Source: Actinomycetes bacterium
Lineage (GTDB): Bacteria; Actinomycetota; Acidimicrobiia; Acidimicrobiales; UBA8190
DNA: 12,865 bases
Reading direction: 5' to 3'
NCBI GenBank assembly: GCA_021798135.1
Contig: JAJZYI010000066.1
Coordinates: 1-12,865, forward strand
A model generated the notes under the pieces. The model was not told the origin of the DNA and ran no database searches. It saw nothing but the letters and a program-made list of their open reading frames with translations. The position numbers were made by a program, and so were the translations under genes. Positions 6,694 to 12,208 of this stretch are shown one piece after another; positions within the stretch are counted from its first letter, which is position 1; each line of letters begins with the position of its first letter.

Positions 6694-7482
6694 GTGGCAC
6701 CAGAGACCGTCATCGTGGAGCGCGCCGAAGGCGTCGTGACCGTCACCATGAACCGCCCCGAGCGGAAGAACGCCGCCAACGCCGCCATGTGGCACGAGCT
6801 GCTCGACGCCTTCGCGGCGTTCCGGCGGTCGTCCTCCGATCGCGTGCTCGTCCTCACCGGTGCCGGCGACGCGTTCTGCTCGGGCGCCGACCTCACCGAC
6901 CCGAGCCGCGTGAGCGGCAACCCGGAGGACCACCACCTCCGGCACATGCAGTTCCTCGGCGAGGTGGCGATGGCCCTGCACCAGCTGCCCAAGCCGACGA
7001 TCGCCAAGGTGCGCGGCCCGGCCGTCGGCGCCGGGCTGAGCCTGGCGCTGGGCTGCGACCTCACCGTCGCGGCGGAGACGGCGAGGCTGTCGCTGATCTT
7101 CAGCCGACGCGGGCTGTCGGTGGACTGCGGCGCGTCGTGGCTGCTGCCGCGCCTGGTGGGGATGCACCGGGCGCGGGAGCTGGCGTTCTTCGCCGACATG
7201 GTGCCGGCACCCGAGGCGGCGTCGATCGGCCTGATCAACCGGGCCGTCCCCGACGCCGACCTCGACGGCTTCGTCGACGGGTGGGCCCGGCGCCTGGCAG
7301 CGGGGCCGCCGCTGGCGCTCTCGATGACCAAGCGGCTGCTGGAGCTGGGCGCGACGGCACCGATGACGGACGCGCTCGAGGCCGAGGGCTGGGCGCAGAC
7401 GGTCAACTTCACCTCCGAGGACACCGCCGAGGCCATGCGGGCGTTCGTGGCCAAGCGCGAGCCCGAGTTCCGGGGGCACTGA
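6694..7482 (+). CDS. Enoyl-CoA hydratase/isomerase (crotonase) family protein
   Basis: Crotonase-fold enzymes act on acyl-CoA thioesters in the cytoplasm. This 262-residue protein has the fold's signatures: VTMNRPERKNA (17-27), the oxyanion-hole segment FCSGADL (61-67) and GPAVGAGLSLALGCDL (108-122). The position of the first catalytic Glu of true hydratases holds Ser116. The second region reads GLSVDCGASWLLPRLVG, with Asp144 where PaaG-like isomerases carry Asp. Isomerase or another non-hydratase chemistry is therefore more likely than classical hydration; the substrate cannot be told. GTG 6694 is chosen over the in-frame start at 6646 because family homology starts there and the TAGGGT box fits a leaderless message. 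It is not part of the usual yraN-comM neighbourhood. Confidence 0.9.
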   Translation: MAPETVIVERAEGVVTVTMNRPERKNAANAAMWHELLDAFAAFRRSSSDRVLVLTGAGDAFCSGADLTDPSRVSGNPEDHHLRHMQFLGEVAMALHQLPKPTIAKVRGPAVGAGLSLALGCDLTVAAETARLSLIFSRRGLSVDCGASWLLPRLVGMHRARELAFFADMVPAPEAASIGLINRAVPDADLDGFVDGWARRLAAGPPLALSMTKRLLELGATAPMTDALEAEGWAQTVNFTSEDTAEAMRAFVAKREPEFRGH

Positions 7483-7580
7483 ACCGGCGGCGCGGCGACC
7501 GTGGCGGCGCGGGCTGATCGGGGCGGGCCAGCCTCGCCGTGGGGGCTCGGCAGTGCCGGCTCGGCGAGGGCGCTTCGTTG

Positions 7581-7620
7581 CGGTTGCAGTAGGGAGCGCA
7601 GGACCCGGCTACTGCAATCG
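7581..7620 (+). promoter_or_regulatory. Widely spaced dyad upstream of the TasA-like gene promoter
   Basis: TTGCAGTAG (7584-7592) and CTACTGCAA (7609-7617) form a perfect 9-bp inverted repeat separated by 16 nt. It extends to 12 bp (7581-7620) if one G-T pair is allowed. It ends 8 bp before the -35 box and its centre lies about 64 bp before the predicted transcription start, a typical activator position. It could instead fold as an RNA hairpin ending the upstream transcript, though no T-run follows. Confidence 0.5.
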
Positions 7621-7628
7621 ACCGGCAC

Positions 7629-7657
7629 TTGTCACACGGAGTGACGATGACTACTGT
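7629..7657 (+). promoter_or_regulatory. Sigma-70-type promoter of the TasA-like/SipW module
   Basis: TTGTCA (7629-7634) and TACTGT (7652-7657) are separated by exactly 17 bp, the best -35/-10 pair in the window. Transcription would start near 7664. GTCAC (7631-7635), GTGAC (7641-7645) and GTCAC (7656-7660) overlap the two boxes and the spacer, forming inverted repeats that could be an operator. The surrounding 7570-7800 segment is visibly less GC-rich than its neighbours. Confidence 0.55.
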
Positions 7658-7664
7658 CACCAAC

Positions 7665-7800
7665 GGACACACAAAGGTGTCCCCGGGGCGGGACGCAGTG
7701 ATCCGCCAGGCGTCAGTTCTGGTCGCCAGCCTGGTGTGGGAGCGAATGGCGAAACCGGCCTCCCTGGTCGAGCTGTGCATGGGCACAGGGGGAGGGCATC
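7665..7800 (+). promoter_or_regulatory. Structured 5' leader with possible Shine-Dalgarno switch
   Basis: The leader opens with a perfect hairpin GGACAC/GTGTCC (7665-7670, 7677-7682). Further pairings are GGCGG/CCGCC (7687-7691, 7703-7707) and CTGTGC/GCACAG (7773-7778, 7783-7788), the latter ending right at the Shine-Dalgarno sequence. CTCCC (7760-7764) can pair with GGGAG at 7738-7742 (5 bp) or with GGGAG at 7790-7794 inside the ribosome-binding site (6 bp plus one G-U, 7759-7765 with 7789-7795). These pairings exclude each other, as in translational riboswitches, thermosensors or protein-controlled leaders. I could not assign a known RNA family, and the ligand, if any, is unknown. Confidence 0.45.
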
Positions 7801-8556
7801 ATGAGGATCAGCAGATTCTGGCGCGTGGCGGCCTTCGTCGGGGCGCTGTCCGGGTCGGCGGCGCTCGTCGCCGTCGCCTCGGGGGCCACGGGAGCGTACT
7901 TCAACGACACGCACAGTGGCACACTCACCGGCACCATCGGGTCGATCAAGGTGACCACCTCGGGCGGCAGCGGGACCGACGGCCTCGACTTCAACTTCGC
8001 CAACATGCTGCCCGGCGTCATGCAGACCGTGACGGCGCACTACGTCAACACCGGCACCAACGCCGAAGACGTCTACCTGGTGTTCCCGAACGCGCCGGCC
8101 CTGCACTCGGTCAACGACCTGGGCGGCTACGGCGCCGTCCAGATCAAGAGCAACGGCAACCAGGTCTTCTACTCCAACAACCTGGACGACGGGCAGACGG
8201 CGCAGCTGACGGCGGTCGACCCGACGAGCAGCCACTGCTCCTCGTCGCCGTCGGCGACCGTGCCGCTGTCGCCGTCGGGCTGCTGGCCGGTGCCGAACAC
8301 GATCAAGCTCGCCAGCAACGTCGCACCGGGCCAGGGTGGCACCATGAGCTTCGGCTTCGCCTTCGGGGCCAAGCTGAGCGGCACCGCGTTCGAGCTGGCG
8401 CAGGCGTTCTGCTACCCGCTCGTCCAGGTCGGCTCGAACCCGACGGACCAGCAGTGCGTGACCACTGGCCAGCAGCACGGCCTGCCCTACGAGATCGTCG
8501 CCACCCAGCCGGGCGTGGCGCCGAACAACCCGCTCAACTCGAACCCGACCCCGTAG
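7801..8556 (+). CDS. TasA/camelysin-like secreted protein with SipW-type signal peptide
   Basis: This is probably an extracellular or surface fibre-forming protein. The 251-residue product starts with a basic MRISRFWR, a hydrophobic stretch (about 9-29) and TGAYFNDTHSGTLTG. This aligns with the TWA-AFNDIKS processing site of Bacillus TasA and predicts cleavage after Ala32. The mature part resembles the TasA/camelysin beta-sandwich: a MLPG turn, then QTVTAHYVNTGTNAEDVYLV, a hallmark of the family. Four cysteines (in HCSS, GCWP, FCYP and QCVT) could make two disulfides, unlike cysteine-poor TasA. The C-terminus is Asn/Pro-rich without an anchor or LPXTG motif. ATG 7801 has GGGGGAGGG 4 nt upstream. 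The next gene encodes the matching SipW-type peptidase, which strongly supports the assignment. The self-assembly role is inferred from the family. Confidence 0.82.
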   Translation: MRISRFWRVAAFVGALSGSAALVAVASGATGAYFNDTHSGTLTGTIGSIKVTTSGGSGTDGLDFNFANMLPGVMQTVTAHYVNTGTNAEDVYLVFPNAPALHSVNDLGGYGAVQIKSNGNQVFYSNNLDDGQTAQLTAVDPTSSHCSSSPSATVPLSPSGCWPVPNTIKLASNVAPGQGGTMSFGFAFGAKLSGTAFELAQAFCYPLVQVGSNPTDQQCVTTGQQHGLPYEIVATQPGVAPNNPLNSNPTP

Positions 8557-8578
8557 GCAACGGACGGGTGGCCGGCGT

Positions 8579-8613
8579 GCCGGCCGGCGGGGAGATCTTC
8601 CCTGCCGGCCGGC
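8579..8613 (+). terminator. Strong intercistronic hairpin between TasA-like gene and sipW
   Basis: The arms GCCGGCCGGC (8579-8588) and GCCGGCCGGC (8604-8613) pair perfectly. The stem continues inward through GGGGAG against TTCCCT with two G-U pairs, giving about 16 bp and a 3-nt loop. No T-tract follows, and the sipW Shine-Dalgarno sequence is 12 nt downstream. A partial terminator or a 3'-end stabiliser that keeps substrate mRNA above peptidase mRNA is more likely than a full stop. GGCCGGC (8570-8576) can pair with 8579-8585 instead, so an alternative fold exists. Confidence 0.55.
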
Positions 8614-8635
8614 GGCTGGCTGCCGGAGGTGGACC

Positions 8636-9124
8636 GTGAAGCTGCTTCGCCGAACCGCCGTGGCGGCGCTGCTCGCCGTCGGCGCCGGAGTCGTCGTGCT
8701 GGCGGCGCTGGCCGTGAGCAGCGGGTACCGGCTGTACATCGTGCACACCGGCTCGATGGTCCCGACGCTGCGTCCCGGCGACATCGTCGTCGACCGGCCC
8801 GTCCCCGGCCCCGTCCGCCGCGGGGAGATCATCACGTTCCGGTACCACTCGGGACCGGACAGCGTGGTGACGCACCGTGTCTTCAGCGCCGGCCGGACCG
8901 GCATCCGCACCAAGGGCGATGCCAACCCGACGCCGGACCCCTGGGTCCTGCGCCGGTCCCAGGTGGTCGGCACGCCCGTGGCGATCGTCCCCGCCGTCGG
9001 GTACGTCCTCTTCTACCTGCACGAGCCGAGCGGTGCCGCCTCCGTCGCGACGCTCGTCCTCGCCCTGTGGCTGCTGTGGAACCTGTGCTTCGGCGCCAGG
9101 GAGGTCGCAGCGGAACCGGCCTGA
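8636..9124 (+). CDS. sipW: SipW-type (S26B) signal peptidase I
   Basis: This membrane serine protease cleaves signal peptides, presumably that of the adjacent TasA-like protein. The 162-residue protein has an N-terminal membrane helix (about 8-28). HTGSMVPTLRPGDIVV follows with the nucleophile Ser40, then VVTHRV with His80. A histidine in place of the bacterial-type lysine marks the SipW/ER subfamily. KGDANPTPDPW (93-103) supplies the conserved Asp region, and a C-terminal hydrophobic zone (about 108-155) suggests one or two more membrane segments. GTG 8636 is preceded by a perfect GGAGGT with 5-nt spacing. The gene follows the TasA-like gene by 79 nt, with a large hairpin in the gap. The usual lepB of this locus is missing, but the His-type active site argues for a dedicated enzyme rather than the general signal peptidase. 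Confidence 0.9.
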   Translation: MKLLRRTAVAALLAVGAGVVVLAALAVSSGYRLYIVHTGSMVPTLRPGDIVVDRPVPGPVRRGEIITFRYHSGPDSVVTHRVFSAGRTGIRTKGDANPTPDPWVLRRSQVVGTPVAIVPAVGYVLFYLHEPSGAASVATLVLALWLLWNLCFGAREVAAEPA

Positions 9125-9407
9125 GCCGGCGGCGACCGCCGCCCGCCGACTGCCGGGTGCGACCGGCCTCGACGGGTGCGGGCGACCGGGGACCCCGGAC
9201 CCGGGCCGCTCGTGCCGGTCATCGGGCCTGCGCCGGTCGCCCCGCCGACCGGCCACCGGTGCCGGCGGCGTCGGGCCCTCGCCTGTCGCACCCGTGGCGT
9301 ACGGTGCGGCCCGTATCGAGCGGCGGTCGGCGTGCGCGGCGCTCCTGCAGGTGGCGGTTCCCCGCGCTCGGACGAGGTGCGCGGGGGACCCGGCGGAGGA
9401 GGCGGCC
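9125..9407 (+). other. Non-coding gap between sipW and comM
   Basis: No gene is supported in these 283 nt; the open frames crossing it are GC-driven shadows. A 6-bp hairpin, GGCGGC/GCCGCC (9128-9133, 9138-9143), begins 3 nt after the sipW stop and could be a terminator, without a T-run. TACGGT (9300-9305) is a -10-like hexamer about 100 nt before comM with no convincing -35. A strong GGAGGAGG (9395-9402) ends the gap as the comM ribosome-binding site. Confidence 0.45.
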
Positions 9408-10919
9408 GTGCTCGCTCGGGTGGCGTCGGCGTCGTTGGTGGGGGTGGAGGGCCGGCGGGTGGACGTGGAGGTCCACGTGTCGAGCGGCTTCCCGGGGTTC
9501 ACCATCGTGGGGCTCCCCGACGCCGCGGTGCGCGAGTCGCGCGACCGCGTGCGGGCTGCGCTGCTGTCGTCGGGCTTCCGGTGGCCCCAGCGCCGGGTGA
9601 CGGTGAACCTGGCGCCGTCGGGGGTGCGCAAGGGCGGTCCCGGGCTGGACCTGGCGGTCGCGGTCGGCGTGCTCGTGGCCGAGGGGGAGGTGCCCGCCGA
9701 GGCGGTGGCGGACACCGCCTTCGTGGGCGAGCTCGGGCTCGACGGGTCGGTGCGGGCGGTGACGGGCATCGTGCCGATGCTGGCCAGCGTGACGTGCCGG
9801 CGGGTGGTGGTGCCGGCGGCGTGCGCGGCCGAGGCGACGCTCGTCTCGGGCGACGGTGCCCGCGTGGCGGCCAGGCTGGACGAGCTGGTGCGCGCCCTGG
9901 GCGGCTCGGCGCCGTGGCCCGTCGCGACGGGCGCCCGCCGCAGCCCGGCCCCCGAGCGGGGACCGGACCTCGCCGACGTCCGGGGGCAGTGGCTGGGGCG
10001 CCGGGCGGTGGAGGTGGCGGCGGCGGGCGGTCACCACCTGCTGCTGGTGGGGCCGCCGGGGTCGGGCAAGACCATGCTCGCCACCCGGCTCCCCGGCCTG
10101 CTGCCCCCGCTCTCGCGGGAGGAGGCCTTCGACGTCGCCCGCATCCACTCGGCCGCCGGGCTGCCCGTGGCGGACGGCGGCCTGCCGTCGCGGCCGCCGC
10201 TGCGCGCCCCGCACCAGGGCACGACCGCCGTGGCCCTGGCCGGCGGCGGCCCGTGGCTGCGGCCCGGGGAGATCAGCCTGGCCCACGCCGGGGTGCTCTT
10301 CCTCGACGAGATGGGCGAGCTGCCCGCCGCGGTGCTCGACGTGCTGCGCGAGCCGCTCGAGGAGGGCGTGGTGCGGATCAGCCGGGCACGGGCGAGCGCC
10401 ACGCTCCCGGCCCGGTTCCTGCTCGTCGGGGCGATGAACCCGTGCCCGTGCGGCGAGGGGGTCGTGCGGGGCGCCTGCCGGTGCACCGAGGCGGCCCGGG
10501 CGCGCTACGGCCGGCGGCTGTCGGGCCCGCTGCTCGACCGGTTCGACCTCGCCGTGGGGCTGCAGCGCCCGGACCCCGCCGACCTGCTCGGCGACGCGCC
10601 GATGGAGCCCAGCGCGACCGTCGCCGCCCGCGTGGCGGCGGTGCGCCTGCAGGCGGCGGCACGGGGGGTCGTGCACAATGCCGCCATCCCGGTGTCGCGA
10701 CTGCAGGAGCTCGCCCCGCTGTCGGCGGCCGCGGCGGCACTGGTAGAGCGGAGGCTGCGCTCGGGGGACCTGTCGGCTCGCGGCCTGCACCGGGTCCGGC
10801 GCGTCGCCCGTACCGTGGCCGACCTCGACGGGCGGCACCTGGTGGAGGAGACCCACGTCGCCGAGGCGCTGCAGCTCCACGCCGCTCGCGCCGCCCTCGG
10901 CCCCCAGGTCGTGCCGTGA
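9408..10919 (+). CDS. comM: YifB/ComM family Mg-chelatase-like AAA+ ATPase
   Basis: ComM is a hexameric AAA+ helicase that extends heteroduplex (branch migration) during natural transformation in Vibrio and relatives; in Actinobacteria the role is less tested. The product has 503 residues, the usual length. The N-terminal ChlI-like domain begins MLARVASASLVGVEGRRVDV and includes PGFTIVGLPDAAVRESRDRV. The ATPase core has Walker A GPPGSGKT (215-222), Walker B VLFLDE (296-301), then NPCPCG (344-349). CRC (357-359) completes four closely spaced cysteines. LSGPLLDRFD (371-380) carries the sensor/arginine region. GTG 9408 is chosen because the family N-terminus starts there and GGAGGAGG lies 5 nt upstream; upstream in-frame sequence is non-homologous. 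Its TGA overlaps the GTG of dprA, so the two are cotranslated. Confidence 0.95.
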   Translation: MLARVASASLVGVEGRRVDVEVHVSSGFPGFTIVGLPDAAVRESRDRVRAALLSSGFRWPQRRVTVNLAPSGVRKGGPGLDLAVAVGVLVAEGEVPAEAVADTAFVGELGLDGSVRAVTGIVPMLASVTCRRVVVPAACAAEATLVSGDGARVAARLDELVRALGGSAPWPVATGARRSPAPERGPDLADVRGQWLGRRAVEVAAAGGHHLLLVGPPGSGKTMLATRLPGLLPPLSREEAFDVARIHSAAGLPVADGGLPSRPPLRAPHQGTTAVALAGGGPWLRPGEISLAHAGVLFLDEMGELPAAVLDVLREPLEEGVVRISRARASATLPARFLLVGAMNPCPCGEGVVRGACRCTEAARARYGRRLSGPLLDRFDLAVGLQRPDPADLLGDAPMEPSATVAARVAAVRLQAAARGVVHNAAIPVSRLQELAPLSAAAAALVERRLRSGDLSARGLHRVRRVARTVADLDGRHLVEETHVAEALQLHAARAALGPQVVP

Positions 10920-12082
10920 CCGGTGCGGCCGGCAGCTGCGAGGCCGCGGCGGGCGCGCGCGGCGCAGCACCGCTCGACGACGTGCACCGCTGCGCGGCGG
11001 CCTTGGCGGCGCTCGGCGCCTCGCCGTCCACCGTGCGGCGCCTGCTGTCGGGGACCGACGCCTGCGAAGCCTGGCGGCTCGTGCGGTCGGGCCGGCACCC
11101 GGCCGATCCCGCCGGGCGGCTGCGGGCCGCCGCGCGGCCGGGCCTGCCGGACGACATGGGCGACCGGTGCGCGATGACCGGCACGGCCGTGCTGCTCCCG
11201 GGCGAGCCCGGCTACCCCCCGGTGCTCGCGGCGGACCCCGAGGCGCCGGCGGTGCTGTTCGTCACCGGGGCCGGTGCGCCTGTCGCGTCCACGCCCGGCG
11301 ACGACTCGCCCCGGATCGCAGTGGTCGGCACCCGGGCGCCGTCGAGCGCGGGGGTGCGCGTCGCCCGGGCGATGGGTGCCGGGCTGGCGGCGGCCGGCGT
11401 GAGCGTCGTGTCGGGCCTCGCTCGCGGCATCGACGCCGCCGCGCACGACGGCGCCCTGCAGCCGGGGGGCGCGCCGCCGGTCGGGGTGCTCGGCGCCGCC
11501 GCCGACGCGCCCCTGGCACCGGTCGACGCCCGCCGGCGAGCCTCGGTCGCGTCCGCGGGCGTGCTCCTCTCCGAGGTGGCACCGGGGACGGCCAGCCGCC
11601 GGTGGATGTTCGCGGTGCGGAACCGGATCATGGCGGCGCTCAGCCAGGCCGTCGTGGTCGTCGAGTCCCACGCCACCGGTGGCAGCCTCCACACGGTGCG
11701 CGCCGCGGTGCGCCGCGGCGTGCCCGTGTGCGCGGTGCCCGGCTCCGTGACCTCGCCCGCGTCGGCCGGCACCAACGCGCTGCTGGTCGGCGGCGTCGCC
11801 CGGGCGGTGCGCGACGCCGGCGACGTGCTGGCCGCCGTGGTCCCCGGCCACCGGCTGCCGGGGCTGCAGGCACGGCGGCCGGGCGCCGGTGCGATGGACG
11901 CCAGGTCCCGTGCCGTGCTCGGCGCGCTCGGCGGCGAGCCCGCTTCGCTCGACCGCGTCGCCCTCGGGGCCGGGCTCGGGCTGGGGGAGGCCGCTGCCGT
12001 GCTGGAGCGGCTGGCCGACGCCGGCCTGGCGAGCTGTGAGCACGGCTGGTGGACGGGGTCGGCGCGCCGGCCGCCGCGGTGA
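10916..12082 (+). CDS. dprA: DNA-processing protein DprA (DNA recombination mediator)
   Basis: DprA binds incoming single-stranded DNA and loads RecA during transformation. The 388-residue protein has an N-terminal helical region (about 20-75). A Rossmann-like domain follows with IAVVGTR (134-140), SGLARGIDAAAH (166-177), FAVRNRIMAALS (232-243), VVVESHATGGSLHT and AVPGSVTSPASAGTNALL, all in family order. A C-terminal winged-helix region (about 325-380) completes it. The segment GAAADAPLAPVDARR departs from the usual GLDxxYPxxH stretch, so nucleotide-like pocket residues differ. GTG 10916 overlaps the comM stop as GTGA; the open frame reaching back to 9176 is a shadow of comM. The comM-dprA pair matches the mycobacterial order Rv2897c-Rv2896c. 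Confidence 0.94.
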   Translation: MTGAAGSCEAAAGARGAAPLDDVHRCAAALAALGASPSTVRRLLSGTDACEAWRLVRSGRHPADPAGRLRAAARPGLPDDMGDRCAMTGTAVLLPGEPGYPPVLAADPEAPAVLFVTGAGAPVASTPGDDSPRIAVVGTRAPSSAGVRVARAMGAGLAAAGVSVVSGLARGIDAAAHDGALQPGGAPPVGVLGAAADAPLAPVDARRRASVASAGVLLSEVAPGTASRRWMFAVRNRIMAALSQAVVVVESHATGGSLHTVRAAVRRGVPVCAVPGSVTSPASAGTNALLVGGVARAVRDAGDVLAAVVPGHRLPGLQARRPGAGAMDARSRAVLGALGGEPASLDRVALGAGLGLGEAAAVLERLADAGLASCEHGWWTGSARRPPR

Positions 12083-12110
12083 TCCCGGATGGTCGAGCCA
12101 CGCGCCCTCG

Positions 12111-12176
12111 GCGGCGTGCCCGGCGTGCACCCGGCGTTGCGCCCGTGCACGCGGCGTGCCCGGCGTGCACCCGGCG
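12111..12176 (+). repeat. Phased GTGC/GTGCAC repeat array
   Basis: A perfect 26-bp direct repeat occurs at 12111-12136 and 12151-12176. Inside this block the palindrome GTGCAC recurs at 12125, 12145 and 12165, exactly 20 bp apart. GTGC starts at 12115, 12125, 12145, 12155 and 12165, close to a 10-bp step, so the motifs would face the same side of the helix. The array lies between dprA and the promoter box of the next gene. Confidence 0.8.
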
Positions 12177-12196
12177 CCCGGGTCTGCCGGTGCCGC

Positions 12197-12202
12197 TAGC
12201 GT
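12197..12202 (+). promoter_or_regulatory. TAGCGT -10-like box of the luciferase-like gene
   Basis: TAGCGT ends 6 nt before GTG 12209, without a Shine-Dalgarno sequence, suggesting a leaderless transcript. It is preceded by GCCGGTGCCGC, very like the context of the box at 6681. No -35 element was found. Confidence 0.5.
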
Positions 12203-12208
12203 TCGGGC

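Noticed and set aside
7483..7580. Small gene between the crotonase gene and the dyad
   Set aside because: No open frame with a ribosome-binding site and plausible composition was found; the stretch appears to be plain GC-rich spacer.
4812..7628. A 938-codon open frame on the minus strand spanning trmD to the crotonase gene
   Set aside because: Its product is Ala/Arg/Pro/Ser-rich without domains, and it lies opposite six well-identified genes. Long antisense frames are expected in DNA of this GC content.
7665..7790. Known c-di-GMP (GEMM-I) riboswitch in the TasA-like leader
   Set aside because: CACACAAAGG (7668-7677) and GGGACGCA (7690-7697) recall pieces of the motif, but the GAAA tetraloop hairpin, receptor and second conserved arm do not fall in place. 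An Rfam RF01051 covariance search would decide.
8877..9407. Longer start for comM inside sipW
   Set aside because: The sequence before GTG 9408 has no homology to the family, while 9408 has a strong ribosome-binding site and the conserved MLARVASASLVGVEG start.
9176..10915. N-terminal 580-codon extension of dprA on the plus strand
   Set aside because: It overlaps comM out of frame, its composition is Gly/Arg/Ala-rich, and DprA homology starts only after GTG 10916.
12083..12208. Coding continuation through the GTGC array
   Set aside because: The frames are short, Arg/Pro/Cys-rich and follow the repeat period; no homology to neighbouring genes was recognised.
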